From CAZSDP01 sp964605665 (GTDB lineage Bacteria > Planctomycetota > UBA8108 > UBA1146), in NCBI GenBank assembly GCA_964605665.1, contig CAZSDP010000030.1, positions 1 through 55,349 on the forward strand: DNA of 55,349 bases. Direction: 5' to 3'. The first letter of the stretch is position 1. Every line of letters begins with the position of its first letter. A program made the translations under genes and the position numbers. Of this stretch, positions 27,401 to 34,474 are shown one piece after another. The notes beneath the pieces are model-generated. The model had not been told where the DNA came from. It saw nothing but the letters and a program-made list of their open reading frames with translations, and did not search any database.

Positions 27401-30307
27401 GGAGAGACTTACGATTCGATCCAGATTCAACGACTCGAGACCGATGAGATGATCATCGAACTTCCTGGAAGCCCAGTTGAGTATGTCGATGCAGGGCTCT
27501 TGCCCGGTTCGTATGGCTATCGAGTCTTTGGGATCCGTGGTGGAATTCCTGGTGACACGGTGACCGCTACCCAATGTGGTGTTCCGGGTCAGTTCACGGT
27601 GAACACGACACTTCCCAGTCCAAGTAGCGTCAGCTGCTTCTTGTTCCAAGGAAACTCGGTCCAACTCGAGTGGATCAACGGACCAGATCCGACCGTTTAC
27701 TCCTACGATTCGATCTCGATTGCTCGGACCGACTTGGATGATCCGGGTGCTACGGAGGTGATCCTCGAACCTCCCCTCTCCGGCGAGCAGACCTCCTTCG
27801 TCGACGTGAATGTTCCCGATGGAAACTATCGCTATCGCGTGATCGGAAGTTTCGGGACCTCTGCTCCGGCGATTTCGGAAGGTTGTACCGTTGGTGTCTT
27901 CAACTTCTTCGAAGTCATCGATCTCTTTACGACCCTCGGCCGGAGCACATCTTTCCAGGTGGTCGGTCAACTCCTCGGAGAAGTTTCCGATTACACCTTT
28001 GCGGTGAACTACAACGGGTTGCAATTCACCGTCACCGACGTCGAAGTTCCAGGAGTGCCCGCTGAGAATGTGGATTGGACCATCTCCGGGGATCCAGAAG
28101 GCACAGATCGGCAACTGACCGTCACCGTCAGTGCGGTTGAGGTCGGTGGGGGCGATCCCAATGTTGTTCTGGCCGAAGTTTCCATCGAGACTCCCGCTGA
28201 TTTTGCTGCAGCGATCGAAGATTCGCTGATTCTTTCCGCTTCCTCTTTGACCTATTCCAATGGCGCCTTGATTTCGCCTCAGCTGCGCCATGGGGTGGCG
28301 AATGTCGCGCCCTACGCCTATCTGCTGGAAGACAAGCAGGTGATCCCAGGGCAAGAGTTCATTCTGAGGGTCGTGGGTACCTTCGCTGAGTCTCTCGCAG
28401 CCTACACCGTTGCCGTACAGTTTGATCCCTCGGTTCTCACTTGTCTTGAAGTGAGCAATCAGGGGACCTTCGGGGAGCTGATCGACGGACCATTCGTCCA
28501 GTTCCTTTCGACGATTCAAAATGACCAAGGGCATGCAGCGGGAGCCTTGATCGCCGTCACCTCGAATCCAGCGCCACCATCGATCGGAGTCGAATTGATG
28601 TGGCTGAGATTCCGCGTCAGCGAGAACCCGCCGGTGGGAACGACACTGGTGGAGTTCGCTCCTCTGATGCAGGAGAACGGTGTGGTCTTGGAGAACCAAA
28701 TCGACCTCCAAGGTGGAGCATCGATCGAGTCGACCGAGATCTTCATGGTCTCGAGCGCAGTGGATGTCGTGGTTGCAGGAGACCCTCCAGTTTTGCAGTC
28801 AGTGACTCCCAACTATGGGCCGCTGACAGGCGGGAATTCGATCGAGTTGCTCGGGTCAGGATTAGCCGAAGATCTGCAAGTCTTCTTTGCGGATCAACCC
28901 GCATCATCGGTCACGATCGTGGGGGCTGACGCTACTCAGGCGATGGTGGTGGTCCCGCCGGGGCTGAATGTCGGCGAAGTCGATCTTCGCTTGGAAACGA
29001 GCGTGGGGATCACGAAGGAGCTCTCTGGATATACCTATCTGGCTCAGCCGGAGTTGGTGAGTATCTCTCCCAGTTCTGGACCGGTGGAAGGTGGCAACGT
29101 GGTCACACTTCTAGGTTCCAGTTTCCAAGAGACGATGACCGTTGAATTCGGGGCCCAAGGCGCCGCGGTGAACTTCTTCGACTCCACTCGCGTCGATGTC
29201 ACGGTCCCGCCCGCGTTGGCGTCGGGACCGGTCGACGTGACGTTAACGACGGAGTTTGGCAGTGCGACTTCGAGTGGCGGCTACTTCTATGGAATACCAC
29301 TCGCGGTGAGTGACGTGTCCGATCAGTTGGTGGCACCTGGCCAATCGATCACGGTTTTCGGCGATGGGTTTGAAGCGGGTCTCGAGGTGTTGATCGGTGG
29401 TAAGTTGGCGCTTATCTCTGACATTCTCCCCACTTCCATCGTGGTGGAAGTGCCGATCCTCGTACCTGGGCCTGCCGATCTCACCGTGAATCTCGGAATT
29501 CAAAGTGTGACGCTTACCGCAGCATTGACGATTGCTGGTCCACCTCTCTTGACCTCGGTGGATCCAGCGAACGGGAGTGAAGTGGGTGGTACGACTGTAC
29601 TGATCACCGGTGAGCAGTTCCTCGCGCCGGTGGAGGTGTTCTTTGGAGTCACGCCCGCAACTTCGGTCACTCTGGTGAGCCAGACCGAAATCTTTGCGGT
29701 GAGCCCACCGGGAGTGGGAGGAACGACGATCGACATCGAAGTCTCCACTCCGGTCGGAACTGCGACGCTCACCGGAGCCTTCACCTATGACGTCCTCGCC
29801 GTGACCACGGTGACGCCGAGTGCGGGCAGTGCTTGTAATCCCACTCCGATCTTGTTGTTCGGCGCTGGAATGTTCCCCGACATGGTCGTGCAGTTCGGCC
29901 AAGGAACGGCGACGGTTCTCGAAGTCAGCGCGGAAGGGGATGTGGCGCGAATTCTGCCCCCGCTCCTTTCTGATGCCGACCCGACCGGTGGACCGGACGT
30001 CGTGATGACGGTCGGCGGATCCGCGGTCGGAAGCTTCACTTATCTCACCGACTTCATTCGTGGAGACGTGAACGGGGATGGAATCGTCGATCTGGCAGAT
30101 GTTGATTATCTCGGCAGTGCGATTTCCGGCAGCGGGCCGCTGCCCGCCATGGAAGACGCTGCGGACGTCAATGACGATGGGCTGATCCACATCGGTGACG
30201 TGATCTATCTGAGTGATTTCCTCTTCGCGGGAGGGGCGGAGCCGCCTCCGCCATTCTCAGCTGCCGGGTCTGACCCGACGGCAGATGGCTTGGGGATTTG
30301 TCCCTGA
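24413..30307 (+). CDS. 1964-residue multidomain lipoprotein with dockerin-like C-terminus
   Basis: Predicted lipoprotein exposed outside the cytoplasm. A gaggagg site precedes the ATG. A long basic N-region leads to a hydrophobic stretch and lipobox LSGC, with C45 as the lipidated residue. Approximate order: two Ig-like domains (52-155, 165-290); six FG-GAP/VCBS-type calcium repeats (366-630, e.g. ADLDDDGNIEILV, GDLNKDGRLDIV); a cohesin-like module (657-800); four FN3-like repeats (809-1160); two more cohesin-like modules (1163-1455); five IPT/TIG-type repeats (1459-1880, PNYGPLTGGNSIELLGSGL); and a dockerin-like domain from 1881 (GDVNGDGIVDLAD, ADVNDDGLIHIGD). It ends LGICP, with one tail cysteine instead of two. 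Its place at the end of the dockerin array suggests it may anchor or bind those proteins; that is inference. Confidence 0.9.
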   Translation: MQSLSRSHNATPVRSVKSAYPSSQLSWSVSAAWVAIFSLTILSGCVRGPDIDYTIPADGQTGVAPDTGIEIGFTAEMDPEATVNVENFIVFGSVSGAVMTTAALDETGRILTISPDPTFVFASGETVTVSLTNRLTTTVNVRLDDVSFSFTIAGTSANPDDFEPQDGEFIITSLSPPPGALNVSGRPVLRAQTDFPVNPQSLSGSNLSPSVVIRGTESGIRTVALSGTDLTAAGLAQSIVAQVDPSDPRLFPGEEFSVTFTDLINSPSVPDNEVATLRPYTAHFTVRGGEVFDGFSPANPLPLSTGVFPNGVIETLFTELQPEPGPEMVVLDDLGIVTVFRQDDNGVYGAFSAFADFSGVPITMRAADLDDDGNIEILVLLSNSQIEVLTVLSQQLMRDRMPIEFPGGQPSDFECADLDGNGFLDLVIGVSTGLEFIQQQLDIDLLTGNIARGFFLGLGDPLVVPVSDLAVGDLNKDGRLDIVAETGGGVSVLLSAGDFLFRVTTALNSGPSGGVIRILDLDGDGNQDILTAGPDGVNAHFQSEGVIPEPIWMPTFLATGTTPVDFVAGDFSGFGERQLLIADATSLNLFTFDAQLGLSTPTELSSDIPLNAHLALGDLNRDSGRDFIVAGVSVVENSRILLSQAQNVQESPEPEFNLKLSGPSVVDLGAEFSIDVLADLDQGVETFSLGFRWDDPGIRFDRFEVSSVLDPNGSISAEVDGDIPSDLEAGVDLSLPTTLSSGEGIPVGTAYFIQNLSVLPTVLTLGLGNDIERGDGTIRNNELLLESGELVFPDLTQASLSITLESSVPAVTDLTCLNVASGVELNWTNAGIYEQIRVFRNNTLLGQLPGDRTSYTVLNPSGLQSTYRVIALAGGLQSLPTECELEQFVPTPTVTCNPAPGGNGSYLIAWSEAVIYDTVLIFRNGNLVCSCLGTEFGYIDNPGPGGHQYEVQGIVDQAFSATAVCVVGDSDPGVTEPVTDLCMQASGDSVTVSWDNGETYDSIQIQRLETDEMIIELPGSPVEYVDAGLLPGSYGYRVFGIRGGIPGDTVTATQCGVPGQFTVNTTLPSPSSVSCFLFQGNSVQLEWINGPDPTVYSYDSISIARTDLDDPGATEVILEPPLSGEQTSFVDVNVPDGNYRYRVIGSFGTSAPAISEGCTVGVFNFFEVIDLFTTLGRSTSFQVVGQLLGEVSDYTFAVNYNGLQFTVTDVEVPGVPAENVDWTISGDPEGTDRQLTVTVSAVEVGGGDPNVVLAEVSIETPADFAAAIEDSLILSASSLTYSNGALISPQLRHGVANVAPYAYLLEDKQVIPGQEFILRVVGTFAESLAAYTVAVQFDPSVLTCLEVSNQGTFGELIDGPFVQFLSTIQNDQGHAAGALIAVTSNPAPPSIGVELMWLRFRVSENPPVGTTLVEFAPLMQENGVVLENQIDLQGGASIESTEIFMVSSAVDVVVAGDPPVLQSVTPNYGPLTGGNSIELLGSGLAEDLQVFFADQPASSVTIVGADATQAMVVVPPGLNVGEVDLRLETSVGITKELSGYTYLAQPELVSISPSSGPVEGGNVVTLLGSSFQETMTVEFGAQGAAVNFFDSTRVDVTVPPALASGPVDVTLTTEFGSATSSGGYFYGIPLAVSDVSDQLVAPGQSITVFGDGFEAGLEVLIGGKLALISDILPTSIVVEVPILVPGPADLTVNLGIQSVTLTAALTIAGPPLLTSVDPANGSEVGGTTVLITGEQFLAPVEVFFGVTPATSVTLVSQTEIFAVSPPGVGGTTIDIEVSTPVGTATLTGAFTYDVLAVTTVTPSAGSACNPTPILLFGAGMFPDMVVQFGQGTATVLEVSAEGDVARILPPLLSDADPTGGPDVVMTVGGSAVGSFTYLTDFIRGDVNGDGIVDLADVDYLGSAISGSGPLPAMEDAADVNDDGLIHIGDVIYLSDFLFAGGAEPPPPFSAAGSDPTADGLGICP

Positions 30308-30330
30308 GTCGAAGTGTCTTCATGAGATGA

Positions 30331-30370
30331 GAAGGGGCGTCCCCAATTTTTGGGGCCGCCCCTTCTTTTT
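30331..30370 (+). terminator. Rho-independent terminator after the giant lipoprotein
   Basis: Outer stem gaaggggcg (30331-30339) with cgccccttc (30357-30365), inner cccc/gggg, then five T. Confidence 0.92.
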
Positions 30371-30450
30371 GACCGATCACTCCCGGAGAGTCGACGGCTG
30401 CGCTATCCTCAACAGACTGGGTGAGCGATTCCTCTGCGGAGGAAATATAG

Positions 30451-31380
30451 ATGCCACGCGTCCCAGATTCTCAATCCCTCTCCTCAAGACTGCGTTCGCC
30501 ACAGCACGATCTACAACAGCAGCACGATCTACAACAGCAGCATCGTCCACAGCACGTTTCTCGAGAGCACGGGCGTCGGGATAACCGCGACAAGTTCAAT
30601 CCTCGAAAGACGCTTTCACCCCAGCGGTGGGGACGATCGGGCCCAGCAACTGCGCCAGTCAAGGAGCTCGTTGTCAGCCGCGAAAAGGGAAATCGTCCAC
30701 CATTGACGGTGGGTCCCCGTGAACGCCTCTCAGGAGATGGTGCAGAGTTCCTCTCCGAGGCGGACCTCGTCGCTCTGCTCCTGGGGACCGGTAGTCGATA
30801 CCTCTCGGTCGAAGCTCTGGCGTACGAGCTGCTCGAGCAGATCGGGGGGGTGAGGCAAATCGCGGATTCGAGTATGAGTGAGCTCGGCTCCATCGAGGGG
30901 ATCGGCGAGGTGAAAGCTGCTCGGCTGCTCGCGGCTGCGGAGCTCGGGCGGCGACTCGGGTCGCGCCCTTGGCCACGGGGGGTCCAGTTTCAAGGGCCGC
31001 AGCAAGTCTTCGACTACTTCGCGCCGCGGCTGAGAGACGAACGACGGGAGTTCTTCATTTCCGCCTCTCTCGATGTGCGGCAGCGTTTGATCGGGGAGGA
31101 CATGATCTCCTGCGGCTCATTGGTCGCCAGCATCGTGCACCCGCGGGAGGTGTTTCGCCCCGCGATCCGACGGGCAGCAGCAAGTCTGCTCGTCGTTCAC
31201 AACCATCCGAGTGGAGATCCGACCCCGAGCGAAGAAGATTGGGCCGTGACCGAGCGCCTCCACCAGGTGGGGCAGCTCCTCGGAATCGAACTGGTGGATC
31301 ATCTGGTGATCGGGGAGAAATCTTGGGTCTCTCTGCGGTCTGGATCCGATCATGATCGATCCTTCTCGACCCCCGGATGA
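30451..31380 (+). CDS. radC: RadC-family JAMM-domain protein
   Basis: RadC family (309 residues); historically linked to DNA repair, but the true role is uncertain. The start at ATG 30451 is supported by gcggaggaaatatag just upstream. The helix-hairpin-helix part (LSEADLVALLLGTGS, GSIEGIGEVKAARL) is followed by the MPN/JAMM metal motif H250-N-H252-P-S-G with D263 (SEED). The N-terminal ~85 residues are an extension not usual for the family, rich in Gln, His and Arg and partly encoded by an 18-bp tandem repeat. It starts 80 nt after the lipoprotein terminator; the metallophosphoesterase gene begins 190 nt further on. Confidence 0.92.
   Translation: MPRVPDSQSLSSRLRSPQHDLQQQHDLQQQHRPQHVSREHGRRDNRDKFNPRKTLSPQRWGRSGPATAPVKELVVSREKGNRPPLTVGPRERLSGDGAEFLSEADLVALLLGTGSRYLSVEALAYELLEQIGGVRQIADSSMSELGSIEGIGEVKAARLLAAAELGRRLGSRPWPRGVQFQGPQQVFDYFAPRLRDERREFFISASLDVRQRLIGEDMISCGSLVASIVHPREVFRPAIRRAAASLLVVHNHPSGDPTPSEEDWAVTERLHQVGQLLGIELVDHLVIGEKSWVSLRSGSDHDRSFSTPG
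30502..30555 (+). repeat. 18-bp tandem repeat in radC
   Basis: Units at 30502-30519 and 30520-30537 are identical (cagcacgatctacaacag); a third, diverged unit follows at 30538-30555. They encode QHDLQQ-type repeats in frame. Confidence 0.85.
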
Positions 31381-31569
31381 GGAGCGAATCCCCTTCCTGG
31401 CCCAATTCCGCCAGATTCGCCTCTGGAGCGCTGCAGCTGGACCTCGATTTCAACGGATTTGACTCCCTGCGAACGCTGGATTCGATCGGCTGACTCGATA
31501 CGATCTCAGGATCGCCCGACCCCCTGGGTGGGGGCTCGGGCGGTCATTTCATTGCGGGAAGGATCGTCT

Positions 31570-32313
31570 TTGCGGCGGGCCATCATTTCAGATATCCATG
31601 CCAATCTCGTGGCGCTGGAATCAGTGCTCACGGAGATTGAAAACGAAGGTGTGGACTCGATCTATTGCTTGGGTGATGTCATCGGCTATGGCCCCCAGCC
31701 ACGGCAATGTCTCGAGAAGTGCCGAGATTTCGACCTGAACCTCCTCGGGAATCACGAAGAGGCGGTCCTCTATGAGCCGATCGGGTTCAACGCGCGGGCG
31801 AAGTCTGCAGTTGAGTGGACCAAAGAGCAGCTCAATGAGGGTTCTGCCAAAGACCGGAGAGACCTCTGGAATCTCGTCGGGAGTATGGAGTCAAAACACA
31901 CGGAGGAAGGCGTCCTCTACGTTCATGGGTCACCTCGTGATCCAACGCGTGAATACGTCTTTGTCTCCGATGTTCGGAATCCAGAGAAGCTCGCGGAGAT
32001 CTTCTCCGCCCAAGAGACGATGACCAGCTTCGCTGGGCACACACATACTGCCGGAGTGTTCACCGTCGATGGGGAGTTTCTGCATCCGAGTCAGATCGGA
32101 AATCGATACCAGGTGGGAGAGAAGAAGATCCTGGTGAATGTCGGATCAGTGGGTCAGCCGCGCGATGGAGATCCGCGCGCTTCGTATGTCGTCTTCGACG
32201 GTGAGACGATTGAGTTTCGTCGAGTGAAGTACGACGTCGAGGAGGCGATTCGACGCTTCCGTGAGACTCCGTTACCGGAAGAACTCGCCTTGCGATTGAT
32301 CGAAGGCCGCTGA
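31570..32313 (+). CDS. Metallophosphoesterase, YfcE/DeoD-type calcineurin-like family
   Basis: Cytoplasmic metal-dependent phosphoesterase of 247 residues; substrate unknown. All family blocks are visible: SDIHAN (metal ligands D and H), GDVIGYGP, GNHE, VHGSP and GHTHTAG. The TTG at 31570 is chosen because ggaaggatcgtct precedes it and the product then begins MRRAIISDIHAN as the family does; the open frame reaching back to 31459 would add 37 residues of no family character. It stands between radC and yidC without overlap, and nothing in the context fixes its substrate. Confidence 0.88.
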   Translation: MRRAIISDIHANLVALESVLTEIENEGVDSIYCLGDVIGYGPQPRQCLEKCRDFDLNLLGNHEEAVLYEPIGFNARAKSAVEWTKEQLNEGSAKDRRDLWNLVGSMESKHTEEGVLYVHGSPRDPTREYVFVSDVRNPEKLAEIFSAQETMTSFAGHTHTAGVFTVDGEFLHPSQIGNRYQVGEKKILVNVGSVGQPRDGDPRASYVVFDGETIEFRRVKYDVEEAIRRFRETPLPEELALRLIEGR

Positions 32314-32614
32314 TTTCGCGGTCAGTCGGCCGGGCCTTTGCCCCGTTTGAACCGTGAGGGTCGAAAGGCCCTGATTCTGATCGTGCCGTGGTCAGAGTGA
32401 CGCTTCCATTTCTGGGGGTGCTGAATTTGCGGCTTTTCGTTCGTGACGACTCTTTCTGCATTGGTGTAGGTGAGTGGTCGAGTCCCGCGCGTTCGGGACT
32501 TCCGAATCGATAAGTAGATCGATTCGGGCAACTCGTTGGACTCTGCTCGAGACGTTCCTTTCTGACGAAGGGAACAAAAGTCTGAGCCTCAGAACTTCGG
32601 AAGGCCCAAACCCG
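32314..32614. other. Intergenic region before yidC
   Basis: About 300 bases. The yidC frame stays open back to 32474, but the family-like start is at 32615. No terminator or promoter was identified with confidence. Confidence 0.4.
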
Positions 32615-34474
32615 ATGGAGAAGCGGTTCGTCCTCTTCATCCTCATCTGTTTCATCGTGATCCCTCTTTACTACCGATTCATCGCTCCGCCCCCGCAGCC
32701 GCAGCCCGGGAGCAGCCGGGGTGGGGATGTGACCAGCTCTCCAAATTCTGGTTCTCGCGAATCAACTCGTTCAAGGTCCTCCGAGCTTCGATCTCCCGAA
32801 GTATCGGGAGCTCCAGCTCCACGAGGAGAGGACCCTGGGCAGGCGGTCGCTTCAGATATCCCAGAGTTCCCGCTGGTGACACATACCCTCGAGAACGAAG
32901 TGATGCGGATCGAGCTGACGTCAGAGGGGGCCGGTGTACAGCGAGTTGAGCTGAAGAATTACGTCGAAGCGGACCGACAGACGGTTCTGACTCTGCTGTC
33001 TCCGGAGCTGCAATCGGGCATCGGACTGACCTTGCAGTTCACCGATCAAGACTTTTCGATTCCAGTCGAGAGTCTGAACTGGGAATTGGTTTCTTCCAGT
33101 GACAGCAGCGTGGTGTTTCGTATGCCACTGGGAGGCGGTCGAAGTGTCACCAAGGAGCTGACCCTTCCCGCGAGCGGATATGAGCTCGATGTCGCCGTGG
33201 CCTTTGAGGGCGTGTATCCGAGTTCTCGAGATGTGCCCTATCAGCTATTGGGGCCAGAGCGAATCCGATTTGAGCCGAAGTCGATCTACCCCAATTCAAG
33301 GGTCTTCGGCATCGTCGACGCCGAGGGACGTTTTCTCGAGACCGAGCACAAGGCGGTCGGTGCAGTGCCTCAGAGGATGTCGATTGTCGGTCGCCGAATT
33401 TCTTGGGCGGGACTCGAAAGTAACTACTTTGCCCTGGTGATTCGTCCCGTCGATCTCGCTTCTACTCTGGGGCGTCCAAAGGTGGTGGAGATCGGAGAAG
33501 CTGATCGAGACCGAGCGGACCAATACAGAGACAATCACGAATTTGGCCGCCAGGAGTTTCCCCTACAAGTTGGATTTCAAGCCCCGATATCGCCAGAGAG
33601 CACCGATCACTTTCGAGTCTTCCTCGGCCCAAAAGATCCCACGATCTTGGCGAAGTACAAAGAAATCGGCTATCCGGAGCTGATCGATTACGGGAGCTTG
33701 GGCCTCTTGGTTCGGCTGTTTCTCTTCCTGCTACGGACTTTTGAAGCTTTGACCAGTTCATGGGGCGTGGCGATTATTCTTCTGACGGTGCTGGTCAAGT
33801 CGTTGTTGCACCCGATGAACAAACGCAACCAGCGGACGATGCAGCGTCAGCAAAAGAAAATGGGGAAGATACAGCCGCAAGTAAAAGAGCTTCGAGAGAA
33901 GTACAAAGGCGATCCCCTCAAAGCAAATCAGGAGATTCAGAAGCTTTTCAAAGAGAACGATGTGAATCCCGCTCAGATGTTTGGCGGCTGCCTGATGATC
34001 TTCCTGCAGTTGCCGATTTGGATCGGGTTGATCAATACATTCCGTTTGGCGATCGAGCTTCGCCAGACCCCATTCTTGTATATCTCCGATCTGACCGCAC
34101 CCGATCACCTGGCCCGTTTGCCGTTCTCAATCCCATTCCTCGGTGATTGGTTCAATTTGCTGCCGGTACTCTACGTTGCTGTCACCTTGATCAATCAGAG
34201 GATGATGCCGAAGTCCGATGACCCTCAAATGCGTCAGCAGCAGAAGATGATGACCTTCATGATGGTTGCCTTTGGATTCATCTTTTACGGGTTTGCTTCT
34301 GGTCTCATGGTCTACTTCTTGACTTCCTCGAGCCTCGGAATCATCGAGCAGAAGATGATTCGGTCGGAGCTTGCCAAAGAAGAAGACACGCAAGTGACGA
34401 CGAGCGTGGTTGGCGCGCGGCCAGCGGCACCGCCTCCGCCGAAGCCAGGGCAGCAGGTGAAGCGACGGTCATGA
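32615..34474 (+). CDS. yidC: Membrane protein insertase YidC
   Basis: YidC/Oxa1 insertase that places proteins in the inner membrane alone or with SecYEG. The ATG at 32615 follows ggaagg and gives MEKRFVLFILICFIVIPLYY, an N-terminal membrane anchor; 619 residues. A Pro/Ser-rich linker and a periplasmic beta domain (about 85-340) precede the Oxa1 core (about 360-590, with AIILLTVLVKSLLHPMNKRN and GGCLMIFLQLPIWIGL). The positively charged residue of the hydrophilic groove, usually Arg, is Lys (K395) here. The C-terminal tail is Pro/Lys/Arg-rich. The stop overlaps the mnmE start (ATGA). Confidence 0.96.
   Translation: MEKRFVLFILICFIVIPLYYRFIAPPPQPQPGSSRGGDVTSSPNSGSRESTRSRSSELRSPEVSGAPAPRGEDPGQAVASDIPEFPLVTHTLENEVMRIELTSEGAGVQRVELKNYVEADRQTVLTLLSPELQSGIGLTLQFTDQDFSIPVESLNWELVSSSDSSVVFRMPLGGGRSVTKELTLPASGYELDVAVAFEGVYPSSRDVPYQLLGPERIRFEPKSIYPNSRVFGIVDAEGRFLETEHKAVGAVPQRMSIVGRRISWAGLESNYFALVIRPVDLASTLGRPKVVEIGEADRDRADQYRDNHEFGRQEFPLQVGFQAPISPESTDHFRVFLGPKDPTILAKYKEIGYPELIDYGSLGLLVRLFLFLLRTFEALTSSWGVAIILLTVLVKSLLHPMNKRNQRTMQRQQKKMGKIQPQVKELREKYKGDPLKANQEIQKLFKENDVNPAQMFGGCLMIFLQLPIWIGLINTFRLAIELRQTPFLYISDLTAPDHLARLPFSIPFLGDWFNLLPVLYVAVTLINQRMMPKSDDPQMRQQQKMMTFMMVAFGFIFYGFASGLMVYFLTSSSLGIIEQKMIRSELAKEEDTQVTTSVVGARPAAPPPPKPGQQVKRRS

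Noticed and set aside
27290..28711. 473-codon minus-strand frame inside the giant lipoprotein
   Set aside because: Antisense to a continuous multidomain frame; composition is a mirror of the sense codons.
30502..30555. Short direct repeats considered as a CRISPR array
   Set aside because: Units are 18 bp, directly adjacent with no spacers and in frame within radC.
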